Origin: Neisseria sp. KEM232
GTDB lineage: Bacteria; Pseudomonadota; Gammaproteobacteria; Burkholderiales; Neisseriaceae
Length of the DNA: 64,000 nt
NCBI RefSeq assembly: GCF_002237445.1
Contig: NZ_CP022527.1
Span: 1,550,001 to 1,614,000, forward strand
Direction: 5' to 3'
Below the pieces are notes generated by a model. That model saw nothing but the letters and a program-made list of their open reading frames with translations. It was not told where the DNA came from and did no database searches. Positions 1-7,565 of this stretch are shown here, piece after piece. Position numbers and translations under genes: made by a program. The stretch's first letter is position 1. The number at the start of each line of letters is the position of its first letter.

Positions 1-28
1 CAGCGGCGTTTTGGAAGCGGTATTTCGG

Positions 29-68
29 TTTTCAGACGGCCTTTTGCGGCTTGTAGGCCGTCTGAAAA
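29..68. repeat. DUS inverted pair (hairpin)
   Basis: Two DUS copies face each other: TTTTCAGACGGCC at 29-41 and GGCCGTCTGAAAA at 56-68. They could form a hairpin and serve both as an uptake signal and as a terminator for a gene outside the left edge. The rest of the first 160 bases contains no convincing gene. Confidence 0.6.
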
Positions 69-160
69 GGGGTTTGCGGCGTGGCGGAGAACGTGTGCGC
101 CGCCTTGGGGCGGTACACCCTACCGGGTTGCCGCCTTTGGTTTTGGCTTTTCAGACGGCC

Positions 161-682
161 TCAATAAACATAAAGTCTGCCCGATGCCCAGCCGCAGGGC
201 AGGTGTCCGGTGTTGAGAACGGCGAGCAGGTCGAGATGGAGGGAAACGGCCGCCCCGCTTTTCGTGTGTTCTGCGGCCGCGTATTCCAAGAATGCACCCA
301 AAACGATGGCATAGAGGGCGTCGCAGATGTCCTGTGTTTTCAGTTTGCAGCGTTTGGCCGCCGCTTCCCACTGCGGCCTGCGGGCATGGAAAAACGCGGC
401 GGCGGCCGGGCCGAGGCGGTTGGCCTGTGCGCCGAGCACGGCCGGCACTTCGTTTAGCGCTTCACGCTGCACGCCTTCCCACAATTCGTCGTCCAGCCGT
501 TTTCCGGCTTTGGACAAGGTGTCGGCCCGCACGCAGTCAAACGGGGCGAAGGCGGCATCTGTGTCAAACGGCAGGCCGGCCTGTGTCAGCCAGCGGCCGG
601 TATCCGGCATTTTGTCGGCGGCGAAATGGTCAAAAAGCGCGGCGGCCTGCGGTTCGGGGCGGATGGGTTTGAGTGGTTTCAT
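161..682 (-). CDS. hypothetical protein
   Basis: Encodes a soluble-looking 173-residue protein with no signal peptide or membrane segment. I do not recognise the family. The open frame continues upstream into trkA, so the ATG at 680-682 (MKPLKPIRPEP) is the first start that avoids overlapping that gene. No strong ribosome binding site precedes it. The sequence is Ala-rich with helical stretches, for example around AAAAFFHARRPQWEAAAKR, and is not obviously low-complexity. The stop codon TGA directly abuts a DUS. It lies downstream of trkA on the same strand, about 167 bases away, with short repeats between, so co-transcription is uncertain. Codon use matches the neighbours. Confidence 0.6.
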   Translation of the reverse strand: MKPLKPIRPEPQAAALFDHFAADKMPDTGRWLTQAGLPFDTDAAFAPFDCVRADTLSKAGKRLDDELWEGVQREALNEVPAVLGAQANRLGPAAAAFFHARRPQWEAAAKRCKLKTQDICDALYAIVLGAFLEYAAAEHTKSGAAVSLHLDLLAVLNTGHLPCGWASGRLYVY

Positions 683-777
683 AAACGGAAATCTTTGTGT
701 CCGGCGGTTTGAGGCCGTCTGAAAACGGGCTTGGGGAGGCGTTGTTCTTACTGTGCTGTGTGTGATGCGGCAGAAAC

Positions 778-803
778 CGCGTGCGCGGCTGCGCCGCACA
801 CCT
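778..803. repeat. REP-like GC-rich dyad (inverse copy)
   Basis: This is an inverse copy of a short repeat whose plus form reads roughly GTGTGGCGCAGCCGCGCACGCGG. Related copies lie at 14826, 17591, 32058 and 32145, all between genes. Confidence 0.5.
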
Positions 804-813
804 TGTTTGTCGG

Positions 814-850
814 TTTTTAACTTCGTTGAAGCTACGCTTTCAGACGGCCT
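814..850. repeat. TTTTTAACTTCGTTGAAGC repeat ending in DUS
   Basis: A short intergenic repeat (TTTTTAACTTCGTTGAAGC, then CGCTTTCAGACGGCCT) overlaps the end of trkA. Variants occur at 22804-22876, 53431-53460 and 63777-63809. Confidence 0.5.
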
Positions 851-2244
851 CAACCGAAGAAGCCGACTTTCACCTGTATCAGTTTTTCCAACTCGCGCAG
901 GACGCGGCGGCGGGAGACGAAGAAGATAAGGTGGTCGCCGTCCTGCATTTTCACGTCGTCTTTGTGCCCCATCACCACTTCGTCGCCGCGCACGAGGCCG
1001 GCGATGTGGCAGCCGGGCGGCCATTTGATGTCGGACACGCGGCGGCCGACGAGGGCGGAGGTGTCTTTCGTGCCGTGGACGACGACCTCGATGGCCTCGG
1101 CGTGGCCGCGCCGCAGCGGGTGCACCGCCGCCACGTCACCCGGGCGGATGTGGGTGAGGATGTTGCCGATGGTGATCATGTGCGGCGAAACGACGATGTC
1201 GATCTGGTTGCCTTCGAGCAGGTCGACATAGCGCGAGCGGTTGATGATGGTGATCACGCGCTTGGCGCCGAGGTCTTTGGCCAGCAGGCTGGCCATGATG
1301 TTGTTTTCGTCGTCGTTGGTGAGGGCGAGGAAGACGTCGATTTCGTCGATGTATTCGTGTGAAAGCAGGTTTTCGTCGGTGGCCGAGCCTTGCAGCACGA
1401 GGCTGGTGTCGAGGTGTTCGGCCAGCCATTCGGCGCGCTGCGGGTTGTGTTCGATGATTTTGATGTCGTAGGTTTTTTCGATTTGTTTGGCCAAGCGGTA
1501 GCCGATGTTGCCGCCGCCGGCGATCATCACGCGGCGGGTGCGTTGTTCGAGCGGGCGCAATTCGCGCATCACGGTTTTGACGTGGCGGCTGTCGGCGAGG
1601 AAAAACACTTCGTCGCCTTCGATAACGACGGTTTCGGCGGTGGGGACGATGAGGCGGTTGTTGCGGTAGATGGCGCAGATTTGGCAGTCGACGCCTTCGG
1701 GCAGGTGTTCGCCGATGGTAGCGATGGGGCGGTTGACGAGCAGGCCGCCGTTGTGCGCCTGGACAACGGCCATGCGGGCTTTGTCGTCGGCAAAACGCAA
1801 GACCTGCAAGGCGCTGGTGTAGCTCAACAGGGCGGACAGGCGTTCGGTCACGAGTTGTTCGGGGTGGATGGAGTCGGTAACGGCGAAGGCTTCGAGCACG
1901 CTGTTGTCTTCGTCGCCGCCGTATTCGAGGTAGTCGGCCAGGCGCACGCGGGCGATGCGGTTGGGGATGTTGAAGAGGTCGGCGGCGATGCGGCAGGCGG
2001 CCAGGTTGGTTTCGTCGTGCCGCGTCAGCGCCAGCAGCATGTCGCTGTCGCCCGCGCCCGCCGCCGCCAGCAGGCTGGGCGAAGCGCCGTTGCCGACGAT
2101 GGTCTGCACGTCCAGCTGCGTGCCGATGTGGCGCAGGGCGTTTTCGTCGGTGTCGATGATGGTGACGTCGTTGTTGGGCATGGCGGCGAGGTTTTGCGCG
2201 ATGGTCGAGCCGACCTGGCCGCTGCCGAGGATGAGGATTTTCAC
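850..2244 (-). CDS. trkA: Trk system potassium uptake protein TrkA
   Basis: Peripheral NAD(H)-binding regulatory subunit of the Trk potassium uptake system, which gates the TrkH/TrkG membrane channel from the cytoplasm. The product is about 464 residues, close to the usual 458. It shows the duplicated RCK architecture: an N-terminal Rossmann fold with GSGQVG at residues 7-12 and a matching acidic end of strand two (TIIDTDEN), a first TrkA_C region, then a second Rossmann fold starting near AGGGNIGYRLAKQIE and a second TrkA_C domain. The start is a GTG at 2242-2244. Upstream frame is open, but the family N-terminus MKILILGSGQVG fixes the start. No trkH is adjacent. It lies 164 bases downstream of yicC, separated from it by a DUS hairpin. 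Confidence 0.95.
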   Translation of the reverse strand: MKILILGSGQVGSTIAQNLAAMPNNDVTIIDTDENALRHIGTQLDVQTIVGNGASPSLLAAAGAGDSDMLLALTRHDETNLAACRIAADLFNIPNRIARVRLADYLEYGGDEDNSVLEAFAVTDSIHPEQLVTERLSALLSYTSALQVLRFADDKARMAVVQAHNGGLLVNRPIATIGEHLPEGVDCQICAIYRNNRLIVPTAETVVIEGDEVFFLADSRHVKTVMRELRPLEQRTRRVMIAGGGNIGYRLAKQIEKTYDIKIIEHNPQRAEWLAEHLDTSLVLQGSATDENLLSHEYIDEIDVFLALTNDDENNIMASLLAKDLGAKRVITIINRSRYVDLLEGNQIDIVVSPHMITIGNILTHIRPGDVAAVHPLRRGHAEAIEVVVHGTKDTSALVGRRVSDIKWPPGCHIAGLVRGDEVVMGHKDDVKMQDGDHLIFFVSRRRVLRELEKLIQVKVGFFG

Positions 2245-2345
2245 GTTGTCTGCCGGTTTGCGGGAAAGGCGGCATTTTAAACCAAATCCCGCGCCGACAC
2301 CCGCTTGCGGGATGCCGCAAAACGTTTCGGCTCCGCCTGAAGATG

Positions 2346-2387
2346 CGTTTTCAGACGGCCTCTTAATATGGAGGCCGTCTGAAAACG
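2346..2387. terminator. DUS inverted pair between yicC and trkA
   Basis: A 17-bp perfect inverted repeat (arms 2346-2362 and 2371-2387, each containing a DUS) sits just beyond the yicC stop. Convergent DUS pairs in this position commonly act as terminators in Neisseria. No long T-run follows, so termination is inferred. Confidence 0.6.
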
Positions 2388-2408
2388 GGTTTAGGCCGTC
2401 TGAAACGG

Positions 2409-3281
2409 CTATTCGATATTCTGTACCTGTTCGCGCATCTGCTCGATCAGCACTTTCAGCTCCACCGAAGCCTGCGTGCATTCGGCGGCTATCGCCTTGC
2501 TGCCGATGGTGTTGGCTTCGCGGTTGAGTTCCTGCATCAGAAAATCCAGCCGCTTGCCGATGCTGCCTTTGGCTTCGGTAACGATGCGGCGCACTTCGCC
2601 GATATGCGTTTTCAGGCGGCTGAATTCCTCATCCACATCCGCTTTCTGCATGAACAGGGCAAATTCCTGTTTCAGACGGTCTTCGTCGATATTGGCCACC
2701 GCCTCCGCCAGCCGCGCACGGGCTTTGTCCAAATGCACCTGCACCAGCGAAGGAAACTGCCCCGCCAGCGCATCGACGATGCCGTCCATCGCCGAAAGCC
2801 GCTCCAGAATATGCGCTTTGAGCTTTTCGCCCTCGCGCGCACGGGCGGCGGAGAACTCGGCCAGCGCGTCGTCCAACAGCGACTGCACGGCCAGAACAAA
2901 GGTTTCTTCGTCTTCCGACTGCGCCGCCAGCACGCCGGGGAAGTGCAGAATGTCGGCCACCGTCAGCTTGCCCAAACCGCCGAACTCACCGCGCCATTTG
3001 TCGTTCAAGGCCGCCAATTCGGCCGCCAGCGCATGGTTGACCGACAAAGCCGCCGCGCCCGCCGCGGCCGTCTGAACCTGAATGCGGCACTCGATTTTGC
3101 CGCGCGCAGCCGCCGCTGCGATTTTCTCGCGCAGGCTGCCTTCCAAATGCCGCAGATCGTCGGGCATTTTGAACTGCACGTCGAGATAGCGGTGGTTTAC
3201 CGCGCGGATGTCGAGATTGATGCGCTTGCTGCCGCATTCGCCGGCGGCGTTGGCAAAGCCCGTCATGCTGTGGATGGTCAT
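2409..3281 (-). CDS. yicC: YicC-family endoribonuclease
   Basis: A 290-residue member of the YicC/YloC family, cytoplasmic proteins shown in other bacteria to act as endoribonucleases in RNA turnover. The start ATG at 3279-3281 gives the family hallmark N-terminus MTIHSMTGF. The long YicC_N domain is followed by the C-terminal DUF1732 block with the conserved LDFLMQELNREANTIGSKA. Length matches the family (about 290). It is divergent from rph (RNase PH) with 95 bases between the starts. The shared spacer carries an 8+8 dyad and a TATAAT, so the two RNA-processing genes may be co-regulated. It ends 22 bases before a DUS hairpin. Confidence 0.92.
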   Translation of the reverse strand: MTIHSMTGFANAAGECGSKRINLDIRAVNHRYLDVQFKMPDDLRHLEGSLREKIAAAAARGKIECRIQVQTAAAGAAALSVNHALAAELAALNDKWRGEFGGLGKLTVADILHFPGVLAAQSEDEETFVLAVQSLLDDALAEFSAARAREGEKLKAHILERLSAMDGIVDALAGQFPSLVQVHLDKARARLAEAVANIDEDRLKQEFALFMQKADVDEEFSRLKTHIGEVRRIVTEAKGSIGKRLDFLMQELNREANTIGSKAIAAECTQASVELKVLIEQMREQVQNIE

Positions 3282-3325
3282 GTTTTTACTCCGTTTCGTT
3301 AAAGACGAGTGAAATCGGGCGGCAA

Positions 3326-3351
3326 TATAGCACATTTGCCCGTGCTATAAT
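3326..3351. promoter_or_regulatory. Divergent yicC/rph promoter dyad
   Basis: TATAGCAC at 3326-3333 and GTGCTATA at 3342-3349 form a perfect 8-bp inverted repeat with an 8-base spacer. The right arm overlaps a perfect -10 hexamer TATAAT (3346-3351) for rph. The left arm overlaps a possible minus-strand -10 for yicC. This looks like an operator, but the cognate regulator is unknown. Confidence 0.45.
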
Positions 3352-3376
3352 TTGCATTTTTTAACAGAGGGAAACC

Positions 3377-4105
3377 ATGCAAACCTATGCCCGCACCGGC
3401 CGCGCCGCCGACCAACTGCGCCCCCTGCGCATCACCCCGCACTTTCTCCCGCACGCCGACGGCTCGGCGCTGATCGAATGCGGCAGCACCCGCGTTATCT
3501 GCACCGCCAGCATCGACGAAAACGTGCCGCCCTTTTTGCGCGGCAAAGGCCAAGGCTGGGTTACCGCCGAATACGGCATGCTGCCCGCCTCCACCGCCTC
3601 GCGCATGCGCCGCGAAGCCGCCGCGGGCAAACAGAGCGGCCGCACGCAGGAAATCCAGCGCCTGATCGGCCGCTCCCTGCGCGCCGCCGTTAACATGGAA
3701 AAACTCGGCGAGCGGCAGATTCTGATCGACTGCGACGTGATTCAGGCCGACGGCGGCACGCGCACCGCCTCGATTACCGGCGCCTACGTCGCCCTCGCGC
3801 TGGCCGTGCGCAAACTGCTTTCAGACGGCCGTATCGCCGAAAACCCGCTGGTGTCGCAAATCGCCGCCGTGTCTGCCGGCATCGTCGGCGGCGTGCCGCT
3901 TTTGGATTTGGACTATCCCGAAGACTCCGGCTGCGACAGCGATGTGAACATCGTGATGAACGCCGACGGCGGCATCATCGAAATCCAGGGCACGGCCGAG
4001 GGCGCGGCTTTCTCGTTTGACGAACTGGCCGAACTCGTGCGCCTGGCGCAAAAAGGCATAGTCACACTGGCCGCCGAGCAGAACAGGGCGCTGGCGGCCG
4101 TCTGA
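3377..4105 (+). CDS. rph: Ribonuclease PH
   Basis: Phosphorolytic 3'-5' exoribonuclease that trims the 3' ends of tRNA precursors, using phosphate and releasing nucleoside diphosphates. It acts as a cytoplasmic hexamer. The 242-residue length is standard for RNase PH. Visible landmarks are the N-terminal RPLRITPHFLPHADGSALIE, the GWVTAEYGMLPAST block, the phosphate-binding GRTQEIQRLIGRSLRA segment, and the IDCDVIQADGGTRTASITGA motif. The ATG is preceded by AGAGGG and by a TATAAT about 26 bases upstream. A DUS inside the gene encodes LLSDGR, and another DUS at the 3' end supplies the stop, giving the C-terminal AlaVal. Confidence 0.96.
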   Translation: MQTYARTGRAADQLRPLRITPHFLPHADGSALIECGSTRVICTASIDENVPPFLRGKGQGWVTAEYGMLPASTASRMRREAAAGKQSGRTQEIQRLIGRSLRAAVNMEKLGERQILIDCDVIQADGGTRTASITGAYVALALAVRKLLSDGRIAENPLVSQIAAVSAGIVGGVPLLDLDYPEDSGCDSDVNIVMNADGGIIEIQGTAEGAAFSFDELAELVRLAQKGIVTLAAEQNRALAAV

Positions 4106-4125
4106 AAACAACGCTTCGGCAAAGT

Positions 4126-4282
4126 TATAGTGAGCCAAAATAGAAAAGATACAAGGCAGCAAGCCGCAGACAGTACAGGTAGTACGGGGCAGGTTTTCTT
4201 GGCATTTCCAATGCCTTAGAAAACCGCCCTCTTTGAGCTAAGGCGCAGCAACGCCGTAGATTTTTTATTTTGGCTCACTATA
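4126..4282. mobile_element. Correia repeat enclosed element, full-length form
   Basis: A 157-bp miniature element with terminal inverted repeats TATAGTGAGCCAAAAT / ATTTTGGCTCACTATA. Its core has CAAGGCAGCAAGCCGCAGAC, AGTACAGGTAGTACGG and AAGGCGCAGCAACGCCGTA, all close to the known Correia element. Relative to the copy at 47743 it keeps an extra internal segment of about 51 bases that includes a hairpin (GGTTTTCT..GGCATT/AATGCC..AGAAAACC, 4192-4225) and CTCTTTGAGCTAAGGCG, as in full-length Correia elements. It lies between convergent rph and argC, flanked by TA. Confidence 0.9.
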
Positions 4283-4363
4283 AAACACCGCCCCGACAAA
4301 ACCGCCCGCACGGCTAATCCGCATCGCGGGCGGTTTGCGTAAAACAAGCGGCGGGCTTGGTAA

Positions 4364-4407
4364 AAAGGCCGTCTGAAAACCGAAAAAGGGGTTTTCAGAC
4401 GGCCTTT
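4364..4407. terminator. DUS inverted pair downstream of argC
   Basis: A 17-bp inverted repeat AAAGGCCGTCTGAAAAC / GTTTTCAGACGGCCTTT lies beyond the argC stop, between convergent rph and argC. It probably acts as a bidirectional terminator as well as an uptake signal. Together with the Correia element it accounts for most of the 353-base gap 4106-4458. Confidence 0.6.
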
Positions 4408-4458
4408 GCACTCTTGCCGCGTACGGACGGGAACGGTTTGTACGGTGAGGTCGGTGCT

Positions 4459-5517
4459 TTACGGCAAGAGGGCGGTGCGCGGCAGGCCGGTGTCTTCGGC
4501 GAAGCCGAACATCACGTTCATATTCTGCACCGCCTGCCCGGCCGCGCCTTTGACGAGGTTGTCCTGCACGCTCATCAGTATCCACAAGTCGCCGCTGTCG
4601 GGCGCTTTCTGCGCAGCGATGCGGCAGACGTTGGCGCCGCGTACGCTGCGGGTTTCGGGCGTGCTGCCTGCGGGCATCACGTCGGCGAAGGGGCTGGCGC
4701 GGTAGGCGTTTTCCAGCAGCGTTTGCGGGTCGGCGCCGCTTTTCAGGTGGACGTAAAGCGTGGCATGCATGCCGCGTATCATCGGCGTAAGGTGCGGCAC
4801 GAACACCAGGCCGTCGGCTACGCCGCTTTGCAGGGCGGACAGGGTTTGCCGGATTTCGGGCAGGTGGCGGTGTCCGGCCACGCCGTAGGCTTTGAAATTG
4901 CCGCCCGCCTCGCAAAAGAGCGTGCCCACGGCCGCTTTGCGCCCCGCGCCCGACACGCCCGATTTGCAGTCGGCAATCAGCGGCATGCCCTCGCGCAGCG
5001 CGCCCGCCTGCAGCAGGGGAACGAGTGCCAGCGACACGCAGGTGGGATAGCAGCCGGGGTTGGCGACCAGGCGCGCTTGGGCGACGGCGTCGCGATTGAG
5101 TTCGGTCAGCCCGTACACGGCCTGCGCCGCCCAGGAGGGGCTTTCGTGTTTCATGCCGTACCATTTTTCCCATTCGGCCAGGTCTTTCAGGCGGAAGTCG
5201 GCCGACAGGTCGATCACGCGCACGCCGCTCTCGAGCAGGGCTGGTGCTTCCTTCATCGCCACGCCGTTGGGGGTGGCGAAAAACACCGCGTCGCATTCGG
5301 TCAGCGGCGCGTCTTCGGGGGCGGCAAAGCTCAGGCCGTCGTACACGCCGCGCAGGTTGGGGAAATAGTCGGCCAGTTTCACTCCCGTCTCGCTGCGGCT
5401 GGTGACCGCCGCCACTTCGGCGTAAGGGTGTGCCGCCAACAGGCGCAGCAATTCGACGCCGGTGTAACCCGTTGCGCCGACGATGCCGATTTTGATTTTT
5501 TTCTGTGTGTGGTTCAT
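4459..5517 (-). CDS. argC: N-acetyl-gamma-glutamyl-phosphate reductase
   Basis: NADPH-dependent reductase of arginine biosynthesis that converts N-acetyl-glutamyl-5-phosphate to the semialdehyde. The 352-residue product has the N-terminal Rossmann motif IGIVGATGYTGVELLRLL, the ASD-dehydrogenase-like catalytic cysteine in VANPGCYPTCVSLAL, and the conserved GVSGAGRKA and GHRHLPEIRQ segments. The start ATG 5515-5517 precedes a short lysine-rich leader. The gene stands alone between DUS hairpins, with no other arg genes in the window. It is convergent with rph across the Correia element. No ARG-box was identified upstream. Confidence 0.96.
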   Translation of the reverse strand: MNHTQKKIKIGIVGATGYTGVELLRLLAAHPYAEVAAVTSRSETGVKLADYFPNLRGVYDGLSFAAPEDAPLTECDAVFFATPNGVAMKEAPALLESGVRVIDLSADFRLKDLAEWEKWYGMKHESPSWAAQAVYGLTELNRDAVAQARLVANPGCYPTCVSLALVPLLQAGALREGMPLIADCKSGVSGAGRKAAVGTLFCEAGGNFKAYGVAGHRHLPEIRQTLSALQSGVADGLVFVPHLTPMIRGMHATLYVHLKSGADPQTLLENAYRASPFADVMPAGSTPETRSVRGANVCRIAAQKAPDSGDLWILMSVQDNLVKGAAGQAVQNMNVMFGFAEDTGLPRTALLP

Positions 5518-5578
5518 TGCCGTGTCCTTTGCAGAGTGGGGAAGGGGCGCAGTGTAAACCCATTCTTTACATGGGAAA

Positions 5579-5619
5579 AGGCCGTCTGAAAAGCCATGCG
5601 GCGGGTTTTCAGACGGCCT
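5579..5619. terminator. DUS inverted pair between adhP and argC
   Basis: AGGCCGTCTGAAAA (5579-5592) pairs with TTTTCAGACGGCCT (5606-5619) just after the adhP stop on the minus strand. It is a probable terminator that separates adhP from argC. Confidence 0.6.
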
Positions 5620-5646
5620 CTGAGCCTTTGGGCTGTGCTTTACGCT

Positions 5647-6684
5647 TTATACGGTGCAGCCGCAGCTTTTCATATCTATCACCATGCGGCCTTGGATTTT
5701 GCCGTCGCGCATTTCTTGGAAGATGTCGTTGGTTTCGTCCAAGCGGCGGGTTTGCACCACGGGAACGACCAGCCCTTCCGCGCCGAAGCGGAAGGCTTCG
5801 GCCAAATCTTCGCGCGTGCCCACCAGCGAGCCGACCACTTCGATGCCGTCGAGCACCATGCGCGGAATCGACAGATCCATGGTTTCGGGCGGCAGGCCGA
5901 CGGCGACGACGCGCCCGCCCGCGCGCACGGCGTCCACGGCGGAATTGAAGGCGGCGCGGGACACGGCGGTAACGACCGCCGCATGGGCGCCGCCGGTTTT
6001 TTCCTGTATGACTTTGGCCGCGTCTTCCTTGGCGGCATTGACGGTGATATCGGCGCCGACTTCTTTGGCAAGCGCCAGTTTGTCGTCGTTAACATCGACG
6101 GCGATAACGTGTGCGCCGAACACTTTTTTCGCATACTGCACGGCCAGATTGCCCAAGCCGCCCGCGCCGTACATGGCGATCCACTGGCCGGGACGCACGC
6201 CCGAGACTTTGGTGGCCTTGTAGGTGGTGACACCGGCGCAGGTAATGCTGCTGGCCTGCGCGGGATCGAGGCCTTCGGGCACTTTCACCGCGTAATCGGC
6301 GTCGACGATGCAGTGCGTCGCCATCGCGCCGTCGGCGGTGTAGCCTGCATTCAAAACGGTGCGGCACAGGGTTTCGCGGCCGGAAACGCAGTATTCGCAC
6401 GAGCCGCAGCTTTTGAAGAGCCAGGCGATGCTGACGCGGTCGCCCGCTTTGAGCTTGGTAACGCCCGGCGCCACTTCCTTCACGATGCCGATGCCTTCAT
6501 GGCCGAGCACGCGGCCGGGTTTTTCGCCGTAATCGCCGGCGGCAACGTGCAGGTCGGTGTGGCACACGCCGCAAAATTCCACTTCCACCAGCGCTTCGCC
6601 GTATTCCAGCGCGCGGATTTCCTTTTCGACGATGTCTACGTTGCCGTTGCTGTTTTGGGTGACGACTGCTGCTTTCATTTTCAT
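5647..6684 (-). CDS. adhP: Zinc-dependent alcohol dehydrogenase AdhP
   Basis: NAD-dependent, zinc-containing alcohol dehydrogenase interconverting primary alcohols and aldehydes (ethanol/acetaldehyde in the family). The 345-residue protein has the catalytic-zinc cysteine in FCGVCHTDLH and GHEGIG. The structural-zinc cluster has four cysteines (CGSCEYC, then C at GRETLC). The cofactor-binding GAGGLGNLAVQYAKKV is also present. The first of two close ATGs (6682-6684) is favoured by AAGGAG about seven bases upstream. A good sigma-70-like promoter lies at 6723-6751. The gene is monocistronic, bounded by DUS hairpins. No adjacent MerR-type regulator gene is seen. Confidence 0.94.
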   Translation of the reverse strand: MKMKAAVVTQNSNGNVDIVEKEIRALEYGEALVEVEFCGVCHTDLHVAAGDYGEKPGRVLGHEGIGIVKEVAPGVTKLKAGDRVSIAWLFKSCGSCEYCVSGRETLCRTVLNAGYTADGAMATHCIVDADYAVKVPEGLDPAQASSITCAGVTTYKATKVSGVRPGQWIAMYGAGGLGNLAVQYAKKVFGAHVIAVDVNDDKLALAKEVGADITVNAAKEDAAKVIQEKTGGAHAAVVTAVSRAAFNSAVDAVRAGGRVVAVGLPPETMDLSIPRMVLDGIEVVGSLVGTREDLAEAFRFGAEGLVVPVVQTRRLDETNDIFQEMRDGKIQGRMVIDMKSCGCTV

Positions 6685-6722
6685 GTTTCTTCTCCTTGTG
6701 GTCGGTTGGAAAGGAAGGGCGA

Positions 6723-6751
6723 GTATTACCGGCTCGGCGGCGGAGGGTCAA
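6723..6751 (-). promoter_or_regulatory. adhP promoter candidate
   Basis: On the minus strand TTGACC (6746-6751) and TAATAC (6723-6728) are separated by exactly 17 bases, about 40 bases upstream of the adhP start. Confidence 0.6.
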
Positions 6752-6773
6752 GCAATGGATTTTTGCCAAATCA

Positions 6774-6803
6774 TTGAAACGGTTAAATTTGTTATGGTAT
6801 AGC
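6774..6803 (+). promoter_or_regulatory. Plus-strand promoter-like sequence in AT-rich gap
   Basis: TTGAAA (6774-6779) and TATAGC (6798-6803) with an 18-base spacer lie in an AT-rich stretch (about 6770-6930) between adhP and dut. A transcript from here would reach the DUS hairpin at 6937 before dut. It could be a dut promoter or a short non-coding transcript. Evidence is sequence resemblance only. Confidence 0.3.
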
Positions 6804-6936
6804 AAGTTTGAATGGTGGAAATGTCGGTGTTTTAAAGTATGAAAAAATCTGTTTATGAATGATTTAACGTGTAGGCGTTTTTTCAATGAAGAATCGTCAT
6901 GTGTAAATTTTCTTTACATTTTACCGCAAAACGGGC

Positions 6937-6972
6937 AAAGGCCGTCTGAATATCCTGTTTCAGACGGCCTTT
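6937..6972. terminator. DUS inverted pair upstream of dut
   Basis: AAAGGCCGTCTGAA (6937-6950) pairs with TTCAGACGGCCTTT (6959-6972). The hairpin lies about 78 bases before the dut start. Otherwise the 365-base gap 6685-7049 holds only the adhP promoter and AT-rich sequence. Confidence 0.5.
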
Positions 6973-7049
6973 ACGCCTTTGTCGCGCCGTTTGTGGAAAC
7001 GGCGGCCGCTCCGTATAATCCGCGTCCTTTGTATTCAGGAAACATTGCC

Positions 7050-7502
7050 ATGCAGACCGAAGTCGAACTGAAAATCCTCAACCCGAAAATGGCGGACGCC
7101 CTGCCGGCCTATGCCACGCCCGGTTCGGCCGGTTTGGACTTGCGCGCCAGCATTGATGCGGCAATTACCGTCGCCCCCGGCGAAACCGTGCTGATCCCCA
7201 CCGGCATCGCCGTCCACCTTGCCAATCCCGCCTACGCCGCCATGATTCTGCCGCGCTCGGGTTTGGGACACAAACACGGCATCGTGCTGGGCAATCTGGT
7301 CGGCCTGATCGATTCGGACTACCAGGGCGAATTGAAAGTGTCGCTGTGGAACCGCAGCGGCGTAGCGTTTGTTATCGAACCGATGGAGCGCATTGCCCAG
7401 ATGGTGATCGTGCCGGTGGTGCAGGCGGAGTTTAAAGTGGTGGACGAATTTGCCGCCAGCGAGCGCGGCGAAGGAGGCTTCGGCAGCACGGGTAAAGCCT
7501 GA
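7050..7502 (+). CDS. dut: dUTP diphosphatase (dUTPase)
   Basis: Hydrolyses dUTP to dUMP and pyrophosphate, keeping uracil out of DNA and supplying dUMP for thymidylate synthesis. The product is 150 residues, the usual trimeric dUTPase size. Conserved motifs in order are GSAGLDLRA, PRSGLGHKHGIVLGN, VGLIDSDYQGELKVSLWN, ERIAQMVIVPV and the C-terminal arm RGEGGFGSTGK. The start is set at the ATG of MQTEVELKIL. The open frame runs about 65 codons further upstream, but that part passes through a DUS hairpin and is not conserved-looking. The stop overlaps a mucosa-type DUS variant (TTCAGACGACCT, 7505-7516). Confidence 0.96.
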   Translation: MQTEVELKILNPKMADALPAYATPGSAGLDLRASIDAAITVAPGETVLIPTGIAVHLANPAYAAMILPRSGLGHKHGIVLGNLVGLIDSDYQGELKVSLWNRSGVAFVIEPMERIAQMVIVPVVQAEFKVVDEFAASERGEGGFGSTGKA

Positions 7503-7565
7503 TTTTCAGACGACCTCTGTGTTTTCAGACGGCCTATTTTCCCAAAATACCGCCACGGTCACGCC

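Noticed and set aside
11..457. Plus-strand ORF at the left edge
   Set aside because: It crosses a DUS pair and is antisense to the hypothetical gene at 161-682. The protein has no recognisable feature.
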